Below are positions 7,716 to 14,630 of a stretch of 17,224 nucleotides of DNA, one piece after another. The stretch's first letter is position 1. Each line of letters starts with the position of its first letter. A program made the position numbers and the translations under genes. Source of the stretch: Hyphomicrobiales bacterium (GTDB lineage: Bacteria > Pseudomonadota > Alphaproteobacteria > Rhizobiales > Kaistiaceae). The stretch lies in assembly GCA_017305815.1 (NCBI GenBank), contig JAFKJZ010000179.1, forward strand, positions 1-17,224, given 5' to 3'. The notes beneath the pieces were generated by a model. It had not been told where the DNA came from, made no database searches, and saw nothing but the letters and a program-made list of their open reading frames with translations.

Positions 7716-8651
7716 ATGCCCAGCCCTGTTCAGAGCCCCGACATCGTCTGCATTGGCGAGCCTCTGTTCGAACTCAACCAGGCCAAGGGCTCCGAGGCGT
7801 TCCTGCCGGGTCACGGCGGCGATACCTCGAACTGCGCGATCGCGGCGGCGCGCCAGGGCGCATCCGTCGGCTATGTGACGGCCGTCGGCGATGACAATTT
7901 CGGCCATTCCTTCCTCGATCTCTGGAAACGGGAAGGCGTCGATACCAGCGCCGTCAAGCTCGACCGCGCCGCCCCGACCGGGATCTATTTCGTCACCCAC
8001 GGCCCCTCGGGCCATGTGTTCTCCTATCGCCGCGCCGGCTCGGCCGCGAGCCGGATGACGCCGGAAGAGCTGTCGCTTGACTACATCCGCGGCGCCAAGG
8101 TGATCCACACCTCCGGCATCAGCCAGGCGATCTCCTCGCAGGCCGCCGACGTCGTCTTCGCCGCCTTGCGCGCCGCGCGGGAGGCCGGCAGGATCGTCTC
8201 CTACGACACCAATCTGCGCCTCCGCCTTTGGCCGATCGACCGCGCCCGCGCCGTCATCCATGCCGCGGCGGCGCTGGCCGACATCCTGAAGACCAGCTCC
8301 GACGACGCGGCCGAGCTGACCGGTGAAACCGATCCCGACAAGATCGCCGATTTCTATCTCGGCCTCGGTCCGAAGATCGTCATCGTCACCATGGGCGCCG
8401 AGGGCGCGCTGGTGGCGACGCCGGAAAAGCGCATGGTGATCCCGGCGATCCCGGTGAAGCCGGTCGACGCGACGGGCGCCGGCGACACGTTCGACGGTTC
8501 GTTCCTGACCGAATATCTGCGCTCGGGCGACGTCTTCGCCGCCGCGCGCTATGCCAACGCCGCCGCCGGCCTCGCTACCGAGGGTTATGGCGCCGTGGCG
8601 CCGATGCCGACCCGCAGCGCGGTCGAGACGGCCCTCGCCAGCCGAAAATGA
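7716..8651 (+). CDS. kdgK: PfkB-family carbohydrate kinase, 2-keto-3-deoxygluconate kinase-like
   Basis: ATG 7716 follows GGAG in CCGGAGACTTGTAA. The 311-aa protein has the PfkB/ribokinase fold signature: the N-terminal strand IVCIGEPLFEL (10-20), the substrate-binding glycine pair in PGHGGDTSNCAIAAARQG (31-48), SYDTNLRLRLWP (162-173, typical of KDG kinases) and the C-terminal signature DATGAGDTFDGSF (251-263) with catalytic Asp257 and the anion hole. It would phosphorylate 2-keto-3-deoxygluconate or a related keto-sugar with ATP in the cytosol, feeding KDPG to an Entner-Doudoroff aldolase. No other sugar-acid gene is in the window, so the substrate rests on sequence resemblance alone. It overlaps the next gene by four bases (ATGA), so the two are translationally coupled. 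Confidence 0.8.
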   Translation: MPSPVQSPDIVCIGEPLFELNQAKGSEAFLPGHGGDTSNCAIAAARQGASVGYVTAVGDDNFGHSFLDLWKREGVDTSAVKLDRAAPTGIYFVTHGPSGHVFSYRRAGSAASRMTPEELSLDYIRGAKVIHTSGISQAISSQAADVVFAALRAAREAGRIVSYDTNLRLRLWPIDRARAVIHAAAALADILKTSSDDAAELTGETDPDKIADFYLGLGPKIVIVTMGAEGALVATPEKRMVIPAIPVKPVDATGAGDTFDGSFLTEYLRSGDVFAAARYANAAAGLATEGYGAVAPMPTRSAVETALASRK

Positions 8652-9880
8652 CGACGCGCGAACCGGTCAACGCTCCCGTGATGGAGCCCGCGGCGGGAGT
8701 CTCGTCTCCGTTTCGCCGTGGCGTGCTCTATCTCGGCGGCTATGACCCGGTCGCGCCGGAGAAGTTCTTTGGCCGGCTGGCGCGCGAGCTCGGCCATTTC
8801 CGCGAGACCTGGGGCGTCGCGGCGACCCCGGCTCCCGCCCGCCCCTCCGACGACGGCCAGGTCTGGCGCACCGAGATCGAGACCCGTGGCGACGGCTGGA
8901 ACGCCGTCACCGATTTCCGCCTGCTCGCCTGGGACGACCTGGTAAAGGGCGACTTCGCCCGGCCGATCTGGCAGCGCATCCCGCTGTCGCTCGGCCTGCT
9001 GGCGGATTTCCTCTTCTCCGGAACCATCCTGCGCTATTTCCTCGCCGCCTGGCGGTTCGGGCTCTACTTCGTCGCGCCGTTCTTCTTTTCGCTGCTGTTC
9101 GTCGTCGTCGCCGCGATCGCCGCCGCGCTGGTGCTACGGATCGACCACTGGAGCGCGCCCTGGATCGCGCCGGCGCTTTTCCTGGCGGTCTATCTATGCC
9201 TGATGCGCTGGCCGGGAAATCGCTGGTTCGTCAGCCACTTACTCGATGCGCGCGTGTTCATGGGCGAATACATGCGCGGCGGAAGGGCCGACATGGAAGC
9301 CCGCGTCGATCGTTTCGCGCGCGAGATCGTCGATCTGGCGGCAACGCCCGGCCTCACCGAGCTGCTGATCATCGGCCACAGCCAGGGCAGCGTGTTCGCG
9401 CTGGAATCGCTGGAGCGGGCGCTGGCGCTCGATCCCGACCTCGCCCGTCGCGGGCCGCCGATCTCGGTGATGACCGTCGGCTCCTGCGTGCTGCAGCTCG
9501 GTCTGCACCCGGCCGCCCGCACGCTGCGCGCCCGCGCCCAGCGCCTGCAGGAAGAGCGCGGCATCGAGTGGCTGGAGTTCCAGACGCTGACCGACGTTGT
9601 GAACTTCTACAAGACCGATCCGGCCCGGCTGATGCGGCTCCAGCCCTCGCCCGGCCGCACCTTTCCGCATGTGATCAATGTCCGCATCCGCGAAATGCTG
9701 CAGCCGACGGACTACAGCCGCATCCGCAACAGCCTTTTCCGTGTGCACTATCAGTTCGTCATGGGAAACACGCGCCGCTACTTCTATGATTTCTTCCTGA
9801 TTTGCTGTGGTCCGGTCGGCCTGCGCGAGCGCTTCTCCCTGCAGAAGCCGCCGCAGGAGTCGGATCGTCCGGGAACCTGA
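8648..9880 (+). CDS. Membrane-anchored alpha/beta-hydrolase-like protein (GHSQG), function unknown
   Basis: The 410-aa protein starts in an ATGA overlap with the upstream kinase. It has two hydrophobic membrane segments at about 138-163 (GLYFVAPFFFSLLFVVVAAI) and 170-187, with no cleavable signal peptide. A nucleophile elbow follows in ELLIIGHSQGSVFALESL, with GHSQG at 243-247 and candidate nucleophile Ser245, typical of lipases/esterases of the alpha/beta-hydrolase fold. Candidate acid and His residues lie in the later part (FLTD-like and FPHVINVRIREM regions) but cannot be assigned by eye. The C terminus (FYKTDPARLMRL, HYQFVMGNTRRYFYDFF) is conserved-looking but unfamiliar. A lipid or membrane-proximal ester substrate is plausible given the membrane methyltransferase 9 bp downstream; this is inference. 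Confidence 0.72.
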   Translation: MTTREPVNAPVMEPAAGVSSPFRRGVLYLGGYDPVAPEKFFGRLARELGHFRETWGVAATPAPARPSDDGQVWRTEIETRGDGWNAVTDFRLLAWDDLVKGDFARPIWQRIPLSLGLLADFLFSGTILRYFLAAWRFGLYFVAPFFFSLLFVVVAAIAAALVLRIDHWSAPWIAPALFLAVYLCLMRWPGNRWFVSHLLDARVFMGEYMRGGRADMEARVDRFAREIVDLAATPGLTELLIIGHSQGSVFALESLERALALDPDLARRGPPISVMTVGSCVLQLGLHPAARTLRARAQRLQEERGIEWLEFQTLTDVVNFYKTDPARLMRLQPSPGRTFPHVINVRIREMLQPTDYSRIRNSLFRVHYQFVMGNTRRYFYDFFLICCGPVGLRERFSLQKPPQESDRPGT

Positions 9881-9889
9881 GGAGACGAC

Positions 9890-10480
9890 ATGACGCAATC
9901 TGCCGCCACCATCTGCTGGGCTCTCGGACTGGTGATCTGGTTCATCATCCGCTACCCGCACCAGCGCCGGGCCCGCAAGCACGCCATCGTCGACTCGCGC
10001 GACCGCGCCAGCCAGCAGTCGCTGGTGGCGATCTCCGTCGTCGGCGTCGGGCTGGTGCCGGCGATCTGGGCGCTGACGGGCATGGGCTTTCCGGAAGGCG
10101 CCAACCTGCCCTTCTCGCCTGTCGTCGCCTATGCCGGCATCGTGGCGATCGTCGCCTATCTCTGGTTCTTCTATCGCAGCCACAAGGATCTCGGCCACAA
10201 CTGGTCGGCGACGCTGGAGATCCGCGCCAAGCACACGCTGGTGACCACCGGCGTCTATCACTATGTCCGCCACCCGATGTATGTGTCGTTCTGGCTGATG
10301 GCGGTGGCGCAGGCGCTGTTGCTGCAGAACTGGTTCGTCGGCCTCGCCGGCCTGGTCGGCATCGGCATCCTGTATTTCTTCCGCGTGAAGAAGGAAGAAA
10401 AGCTGATGCTGGATACGTTCGGCCGCGTCTATCGCGATTACGCCAGCAAGACCGCCCGGCTGATCCCGTATATCTACTGA
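9890..10480 (+). CDS. Isoprenylcysteine carboxyl methyltransferase-like membrane protein
   Basis: This 196-aa polytopic membrane protein carries the ICMT/PEMT-like SAM-methyltransferase core. DLGHNWS lies at 100-106, GVYHYVRHPMY at 121-131 (the conserved HP pair that helps bind S-adenosylmethionine) and a charged RVKKEEKLML at 165-174 (conserved E-E for cofactor or substrate). The C-terminal YASKTARLIPYIY is usual for the family. Four or five hydrophobic helices are visible. Bacterial homologues methylate lipids or other membrane-soluble acceptors; protein prenylation is not expected, so the eukaryotic name is only structural. It starts 9 bp after the hydrolase gene with GAGGAGA as ribosome site, hence the same operon. 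Confidence 0.82.
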   Translation: MTQSAATICWALGLVIWFIIRYPHQRRARKHAIVDSRDRASQQSLVAISVVGVGLVPAIWALTGMGFPEGANLPFSPVVAYAGIVAIVAYLWFFYRSHKDLGHNWSATLEIRAKHTLVTTGVYHYVRHPMYVSFWLMAVAQALLLQNWFVGLAGLVGIGILYFFRVKKEEKLMLDTFGRVYRDYASKTARLIPYIY

Positions 10481-10516
10481 CCTGTCAGCCGAGACGACAT
10501 CAACCAACGAAAAGCC

Positions 10517-10615
10517 GTCATCCCGGGCTTGACCCGGGATCCATGCAGCCGGGGCATCGGGTGTTCCGCATGGCAGGGCTTCGCCGGCATGGATCCCTGC
10601 TTTCGCGGGGATGAC
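10517..10615. repeat. Dispersed palindromic repeat element (Rhizobiales-type intergenic repeat)
   Basis: A 99-bp element has terminal inverted motifs: GTCATCCC at 10517 and GGGATGAC ending at 10615. The inner arms GGGATCCATGC and GCATGGATCCC also pair, and each half carries its own small hairpin (CCCGGG-CTTGA-CCCGGG on the left). Translated on the minus strand it yields PAKAGIH and WIPGQARDD, the well-known spurious peptides from such repeats in alphaproteobacterial genomes. It has no coding capacity of its own and sits between two convergent operons. Confidence 0.8.
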
Positions 10616-10627
10616 GCCGCGTGTGGA

Positions 10628-10656
10628 ACGAGCGCCAGCGATTTGCCGGCGCTCGT
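10628..10656. terminator. Hairpin terminator between convergent operons
   Basis: The stem ACGAGCGCC/GGCGCTCGT (10628-10636 with 10648-10656) is extended beyond one mismatch by two pairs and closes on GATTT. It lies 15 bp beyond the stop of the zinc-binding protein gene and after the methyltransferase gene. It can serve both strands. On the minus strand it is followed by TTCC rather than a long U-run. Confidence 0.55.
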
Positions 10657-10671
10657 CGATCATTGGAGAAC

Positions 10672-11658
10672 TCAGCTGCCCTTCATCGCCCCGAGCAGCT
10701 TGGCGCCGTTGTTCTCGAACATCTTCAGATAGGTCGGGGCCGGGCCATCCGGCGGCGACAGCGCGTCAGAGAAGAGTTCGCCGCCGATCGTCACGCCGGT
10801 CTCGCGGGCGATCTGGTTCAGGAGGCGCGGGTCGGTGATGTTCTCGGCGAAGAGCGCCGTGATCTTCTCCGCCTTGATCTGGCGGATGATCTTGGCGACG
10901 TCGGCGGCCGAAGCCTCGCTTTCCGTGCTGACGCCTTCCGGCGCCACGAACTCAATGCCATAGGCATCGGCGAAATAGCCAAAGGCGTCATGGCTGGTGA
11001 CGAGCTTGCGCCGCTCGGCCGGCACCTTCGCAAACTCCGTCTTCAGGTTAGCGTCGATGGCCTTCAGCGCCGAAGCGAGCTCGTCGCCCTTCGCCTTGTA
11101 GTCCGCCGCATGGTCGGGATCCGCCGCCGACAGGCCGGCAACGATGTTCTGCACATAGAGAACGCCGTTCAGCGGGTTCTGCCAGGCATGCGGATCGACG
11201 CTGTGCGAATGGCCTTCATGCGCCGCGTGATCATGGCCGTCATGATCATGGCCTGCCTCGGCCTTCGCCTCCGGCTTGTCGTGATCATGACCCTCCTCTT
11301 CTTCCGCGCCCGTCCAGGCGATCGGCTTCACGCCTTCGGTGGCGATCACCTTCTCGCCCTTGAAGCCGGAAACGGAGATGAGCCGGCCGAGCCAACCCTC
11401 GAGGCCAAGGCCGTTCTCGACCAGGACCGCCGCGCCGCCCATGGCCTTGGCATCGGCCGGGCTCGGCTCGAAGGTGTGAGCGTCGCCATTCGGGCCGACG
11501 AGGGTACGGACCTCGACATGGTCGCCGCCGATCTCGCTCGCCAGGTCGCCGAGCACGGAGAAGGTGGCGACAACCTTGATCTTGCTGTCGGCGGCCTGGG
11601 CCGGCAGCGCCGTGCTCAGGGCAAGCGCCGCCGCGATGAGCCAAATGCTTGACTTCAT
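10672..11658 (-). CDS. aztC: Zinc ABC transporter substrate-binding protein (AztC/ZnuA-like)
   Basis: The start is the ATG at 11658 (MKSSIWLIAAALALSTALPAQA), because a GGAG ribosome site lies just before it; an upstream in-frame ATG at 11676 would place that site inside the gene. The 328-aa protein has a Sec signal peptide cleaved near AQA-AD (about residue 22). The cluster A-I metal-binding fold has zinc-ligand candidates H61 (GDAHTFEPSP), H157 (DPHAWQNP), H223 (TSHDAFGYF) and the C-terminal acidic residue region. Between the first two lies an acidic, His-rich loop at about 119-152 (GHDHD repeats), the hallmark of ZnuA/AztC-type zinc receptors. It would capture Zn2+ in the periplasm and hand it to the permease encoded immediately upstream. 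It is the last gene of the operon. Confidence 0.9.
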   Translation of the reverse strand: MKSSIWLIAAALALSTALPAQAADSKIKVVATFSVLGDLASEIGGDHVEVRTLVGPNGDAHTFEPSPADAKAMGGAAVLVENGLGLEGWLGRLISVSGFKGEKVIATEGVKPIAWTGAEEEEGHDHDKPEAKAEAGHDHDGHDHAAHEGHSHSVDPHAWQNPLNGVLYVQNIVAGLSAADPDHAADYKAKGDELASALKAIDANLKTEFAKVPAERRKLVTSHDAFGYFADAYGIEFVAPEGVSTESEASAADVAKIIRQIKAEKITALFAENITDPRLLNQIARETGVTIGGELFSDALSPPDGPAPTYLKMFENNGAKLLGAMKGS

Positions 11659-11688
11659 TGGGTAGTTCTCCTGCATTGAAAGTAGAAT

Positions 11689-12561
11689 TCAGCCCCTCAG
11701 GTGCCTCGCCCGCAGGGCCTGACTGGCAAAGCTGCCGTGTCGCCCCGCAAGAATGGAGAGAGCATGGACGGCGCCGGCCGCCAGGATGATGGCCGGCGAG
11801 GTCGGCAGTTCGCCGTGATAGGAAACGAGCAGTCCGACCAGCGACGAACCGATGCCGATCACCGCCGAGGCGACGATCTGGCCGGGCACGCTCTCGCTCC
11901 AGAAGCGGGCCGAGGCGGCCGGCAGCACGATCAGTCCGACCACCATCAGCGTGCCGAGCGCGTTGAAGCCACCGACCAGGTTGAGCACGACCAGCGCCAG
12001 GAACAGAAAATGCGCGAGACCGCCGGCGCCGCCGACGCTCTTCAGGAAGCCGGGATCGAAGCATTCGGCGACCAGCAGCCGATAGATCAGGGCAAGCGAC
12101 AGCAAGGTCACCGTGGCGATGCCGCCGATCAGGTAGATCGACGGATCATCCAGCGCCAGCACGTTGCCGAACAGCACATGCAGGAGGTCGATGTTCGAGC
12201 CCTTGATCGAGACGATCATCACGCCGAGCCCCAGCGAGACGAGATAGAAGGCGGCGAAGCTCGCGTCCTCGCGCAGCGGCGTCGTGCGGGCGATGGCGCC
12301 GGCGCCGAGCGCCACCAGCAGCCCGGCCGCGACGCCGCCGACCGTCATCGCGAACAGCGAGAAGCCGGAGAGCAGGAAGCCGATCGCGGCCCCCGGCAGG
12401 ATCGCATGGGCCATCACATCGCCCATCAGGCTCATCCGGCGCAGCACCAGGAAAACGCCGATCGGCGCGCCGGAAATCGACAGCGCGATGCAGCCCATCA
12501 GCGCGCGGCGCATGAAGCCGAACTCGAGGAACGGTCCGAGGATCAGGTCATAGAGGGCCAT
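11689..12561 (-). CDS. aztB: Zinc ABC transporter permease (AztB/ZnuB-like)
   Basis: This is a 290-aa integral membrane protein of the ABC-3 (zinc/manganese/iron chelate) permease family with about eight hydrophobic helices. Family motifs include FMRRALMGCIALSISGAPIG, LRRMSLMGDVMAHAILPGAA, REDASFAAFYLVSLGLGVM, LHVLFGNVLALDD and FNALGTLMVVGLIVLPAASA. Its ATG at 12561-12559 shares one base with the ATPase stop (TGATG), so the two are coupled; a longer frame up to 12666 is only the antisense reading through the ATPase gene. The product dimerises in the inner membrane with the ATPase. The match to AztB is from memory of the family and could equally be written znuB. Confidence 0.9.
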   Translation of the reverse strand: MALYDLILGPFLEFGFMRRALMGCIALSISGAPIGVFLVLRRMSLMGDVMAHAILPGAAIGFLLSGFSLFAMTVGGVAAGLLVALGAGAIARTTPLREDASFAAFYLVSLGLGVMIVSIKGSNIDLLHVLFGNVLALDDPSIYLIGGIATVTLLSLALIYRLLVAECFDPGFLKSVGGAGGLAHFLFLALVVLNLVGGFNALGTLMVVGLIVLPAASARFWSESVPGQIVASAVIGIGSSLVGLLVSYHGELPTSPAIILAAGAVHALSILAGRHGSFASQALRARHLRG

Positions 12562-13313
12562 CAGGCGGGCATCTCGCACAGTTCGGCATTGTCTTCGAAC
12601 GCCTCGTGCAAATGCCGGGCGCGGGCGAGATTGGCGTCGGTCATAACCTCGACCGTCGGCCCCCACGCGACCATTTCGCGGGCCAGAAGCAGCGTCTCGG
12701 GAATGCGCTCGCGCACGATGTCGATGTCGTGCAGCACGGTGACGACGGTGCGACCGTCGGCATGCCAGCCGGAGATCAACGCCAGCAGATCCTCGCAGGT
12801 GCGCGCGTCGATCGCGGTGAAGGGCTCGTCGAGCAGGATCAGCTTCGTGTCCTGCAACAGCAGCCGCGCGAACAGGGCGCGCTGGAACTGCCCGCCGGAA
12901 AGCGTGCCGATGATGCGGTCCTCGAAGCCGGTGAGGCCGACGGCGGCCAGCGCCGCCTCGACCGCGCCGAGCTGCTTGCGGCCGATCGACGAGAAGATGC
13001 CGGCCTTGCGCCAGAGGCCCATGGCGGCAACGTCGAGCACCCGCATCGGGAACGAGCGGTCGAGCGCGCTCTGCTGCGGCAGGTAGCCGATGTCGTTGCG
13101 ACCGACGCCCTCGAGCGAGATGCGGCCGCTGTCCGGCTTGATCAGGCCGACGATGCCCTTCAGCAGCGTCGACTTGCCGGCGCCGTTCGGCCCGAAGATC
13201 GCCGTGAACGACCCTGGCTCGAAGGTGCCCGAGACGTGGTGCACCGCCGGATGGCGGCGATAGGAAAGCGTCAGGTTGTCGAGCCGGATCGACGGTGCGG
13301 TGCGCTTCAGCAT
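12561..13313 (-). CDS. aztA: Zinc ABC transporter ATP-binding protein (AztA/ZnuC-like)
   Basis: This 250-aa ABC ATPase has all core motifs: Walker A GPNGAGKST (41-49), Q-loop Q80 in GYLPQ, signature LSGGQ (138-142), Walker B LILLDEP (158-164) and H-loop H195 (VLHDIDIV). AMGLWRKAGIF and LLAREMVAWGPTVEVMT are typical of AztA-type zinc importers. It powers Zn2+ uptake through the overlapping permease gene. The ATG at 13313 lies 7 bp after the stop of the His-rich gene, and GAGG overlapping that stop serves as ribosome site. That ties translation of the ATPase to the small protein upstream. Confidence 0.93.
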   Translation of the reverse strand: MLKRTAPSIRLDNLTLSYRRHPAVHHVSGTFEPGSFTAIFGPNGAGKSTLLKGIVGLIKPDSGRISLEGVGRNDIGYLPQQSALDRSFPMRVLDVAAMGLWRKAGIFSSIGRKQLGAVEAALAAVGLTGFEDRIIGTLSGGQFQRALFARLLLQDTKLILLDEPFTAIDARTCEDLLALISGWHADGRTVVTVLHDIDIVRERIPETLLLAREMVAWGPTVEVMTDANLARARHLHEAFEDNAELCEMPA

Positions 13314-13320
13314 GTCGACC

Positions 13321-13626
13321 TCAGGAAACCGCCCAGAAGATGCCGAGCCAGATCAGGCCGACGAGCAGCGCGGCGATCACCAGCCGCTCGACCGCCGAGG
13401 CGAGGAACATGGAACGCCTGTAGGAACGCGGCAGCGCTGTATCGAAGTCGCGCGCCACTGGCGCCCCGGCCGCGTGCGAATGCACATGGCCCAGGTCATG
13501 ATCATGGGGACGGCCATGGCCCTTGCCTTCGTGGCCGTGGCCTTCGTGACTATGGGCATGATCGCGGCCGGGCGAGACCGGAATAGGGTCGCCCTTCGCC
13601 GCCATGCCTGGAATTGCATTCGCCAT
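13321..13626 (-). CDS. Histidine-rich, C-terminally membrane-anchored small protein heading the zinc operon
   Basis: With the ATG at 13626 the product is 101 aa. Residues 23-51 hold eleven histidines mixed with Asp, Glu and Gly (DHAHSHEGHGHEG, PHDHDLGHVHSH). A basic patch SYRRS (68-72) is followed by one hydrophobic helix at about 79-99 and a terminal Ser. By the positive-inside rule the His-rich part should face the cytoplasm, beside the ABC transporter. A TTG at 13653 would extend the frame but probably lies upstream of the transcript start. I do not recognise a named family. The composition, Zur-like operator and 7-bp spacing to the ATPase suggest zinc binding, buffering or delivery at the transporter exit; this is inference. 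Confidence 0.75.
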   Translation of the reverse strand: MANAIPGMAAKGDPIPVSPGRDHAHSHEGHGHEGKGHGRPHDHDLGHVHSHAAGAPVARDFDTALPRSYRRSMFLASAVERLVIAALLVGLIWLGIFWAVS

Positions 13627-13655
13627 CGCCGGTCCGTCCGCTGCTGACTGCAAGT

Positions 13656-13684
13656 GTTATGTTATATCATTTCAGACACTGCAA
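13656..13684 (-). promoter_or_regulatory. Zur-box-like operator over the zinc operon promoter
   Basis: The plus-strand sequence GTTATGTTATATCATTTC (13656-13673) is an imperfect palindrome matching the general form of proteobacterial Zur sites (ATGTTATA...TAACAT). On the minus strand a -35-like TTGCAG (13684-13679) and -10-like CATAAC (13661-13656) are spaced by 17 bp, and the palindrome covers the spacer and -10. Zinc-loaded Zur would block transcription; zinc starvation would release it. Transcription should start near 13650, which favours the ATG at 13626 as first start codon. Confidence 0.72.
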
Positions 13685-13865
13685 GGCCCGGCGCGCGGAA
13701 TTTTGCGGGATCGGGTGCGGCGCAATGGCAGAGACTGCCGGCGGAGCGGGATCGCCGGGAAAACCCGACCGTCGCCCAGCCACGCTTGCGGCGTGCGGTC
13801 GCGGCAGAGCCGCCGCTTCCGCTCGTCCGGCAATTCCCCAAGCCGATCAAGAACTCAGCAACACT

Positions 13866-13899
13866 TTGCAACAGAAGGCTGGAATTAGAATAATTTCAG
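13866..13899 (+). promoter_or_regulatory. Promoter of the imelysin/oxidase unit with an overlapping inverted repeat
   Basis: TTGCAA (13866-13871) and AATAAT (13889-13894) are spaced by 17 bp in an AT-rich island. An imperfect palindrome, CTGGAATT-N5-AATTTCAG (13879-13899, 7 of 8 positions paired), covers the -10 and is a plausible repressor site. TTAGAA inside it resembles half of an Irr-type iron-control element, but the second half does not fit well. The regulator identity is open. Confidence 0.45.
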
Positions 13900-14012
13900 G
13901 GTGTTACATATTCTTGACTCGGAAACTCAACAGGTCCAAACGTCGCCCATCCGCGCCACGCTGGCTGTGACGCTTTGACGGCAGGTTTCCCGCCTGTCGC
14001 TTGGAGTGGACG

Positions 14013-14096
14013 ATGGACCTGACCGACCGATTTGCGCCCCCGCGTCCCGCCGAGCGCGCCCAAGCCCGATACGCTCCTGCCGAGGAAATGCGCTGA
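14013..14096 (+). CDS. Possible 27-aa small protein coupled to the next gene
   Basis: ATG 14013 has GGAG (14003-14006) at a good distance in TTGGAGTGGACG. The ORF encodes 27 residues starting MDLTDRFAPPRPAERA and ending PAEEMR. It is charged, with no signal peptide and no membrane segment. Its TGA (14094-14096) overlaps the ATG of the following gene (14096-14098), and no better ribosome site exists for that gene. Translation of the small ORF would therefore feed the next one. It may be a functional peptide or only a coupling device; I do not recognise it. Confidence 0.4.
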   Translation: MDLTDRFAPPRPAERAQARYAPAEEMR

Positions 14097-14596
14097 TGGC
14101 GACGCGCCTTCCCGCCGGATCCGACACTCGCTATCTCGAACGGCAGCCGGAAAGGCTCGTCGTCGAGGGCCTGCGCCGCTGGATGCAGGGTTGCGAGCGC
14201 GGCTCGGTGACATGCTGGGAGCTGGCCGCCAGCCTCTATGCCGAGGAACTGGGCGCCGCCGACGGCCGCCGCGTCCTCGCCGCGCTGGCGCGATGGGTCG
14301 AGGCCATCCGCGGCGGCATGGACCGTCCCGCCGGCCTGTCGCCGTCGCTGAGCCCGCGGCTCTGCCTCGACGAATGCTGCGCCGTCTCGATGATCGCCGC
14401 CTGCCAGAACCATGACGACGACACCCTGCTCGGCGCACTGGAGCGCCTGGTCGCGCCGGAGGGCCGCGCCGACGTCATCCGCGCCACCCAGCGTTTCGCC
14501 GAAACCCTCGCCGAGACGGGACAGATTCTCATTCCGGTGCCGGGAGCCGTGATCCGCGAGATCGCCGCCCGCCCCTGCCGCCGCCACTATCACTGA
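14096..14596 (+). CDS. Hypothetical cysteine-containing protein of the imelysin locus
   Basis: The 166-aa product starts at ATG 14096 (MATRLPAGSD), overlapping the 27-aa ORF. No signal peptide or membrane helix is seen, so it should be cytosolic. It has seven cysteines (33, 40, 90, 94, 95, 103, 161), including LCLDECC (89-95), plus a C-terminal CRRHYH. This spacing could bind a metal or an Fe-S cluster. The rest looks alpha-helical (VVEGLRRWMQGC, RVLAALARWVEAIR, RFAETLAETG). I do not recognise a family. It lies 34 bp before an imelysin gene and behind its promoter, so it may sense or handle the same metal. That role is inference. Confidence 0.75.
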   Translation: MATRLPAGSDTRYLERQPERLVVEGLRRWMQGCERGSVTCWELAASLYAEELGAADGRRVLAALARWVEAIRGGMDRPAGLSPSLSPRLCLDECCAVSMIAACQNHDDDTLLGALERLVAPEGRADVIRATQRFAETLAETGQILIPVPGAVIREIAARPCRRHYH

Positions 14597-14630
14597 ATTC
14601 ACCGCACGATATTCACGCACGGAGACGATT

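Larger units (their letters stand above)
13627..14012. other. 386-bp divergent intergenic region with two promoters and no convincing gene
   Basis: The ends hold the zinc-operon promoter with its Zur-like box (13656-13684) and the promoter of the imelysin unit (13866-13899). In between (about 13690-13860) the sequence is GC-rich. Short frames there carry no recognisable protein, and no RNA gene could be identified. About 110 bases follow the second promoter as 5' untranslated leader, containing a weak 6-bp hairpin (GGCAGG/CCTGTC) just before the 14013 start. Confidence 0.55.

Noticed and set aside
10517..10615. CRISPR array or insertion-sequence end
   Set aside because: There is one inverted element only, no regularly spaced direct repeats and no transposase frame nearby.
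9239..10663. 474-codon minus-strand frame
   Set aside because: Its N-terminal part is the translated palindromic repeat and the remainder is antisense to the methyltransferase and hydrolase genes.
11701..13086. 461-codon plus-strand frame opposite the zinc permease and ATPase
   Set aside because: Antisense to two genes with complete ABC transporter motifs; composition is not protein-like.
13627..13653. TTG start extending the His-rich protein by nine residues
   Set aside because: It lies at the edge of the Zur-like operator and slightly upstream of the predicted transcript start; the ATG at 13626 is preferred.
13614..13970. Short plus-strand frames in the divergent intergenic region
   Set aside because: They run through the Zur-like box and the second promoter, lack ribosome sites and resemble no protein.
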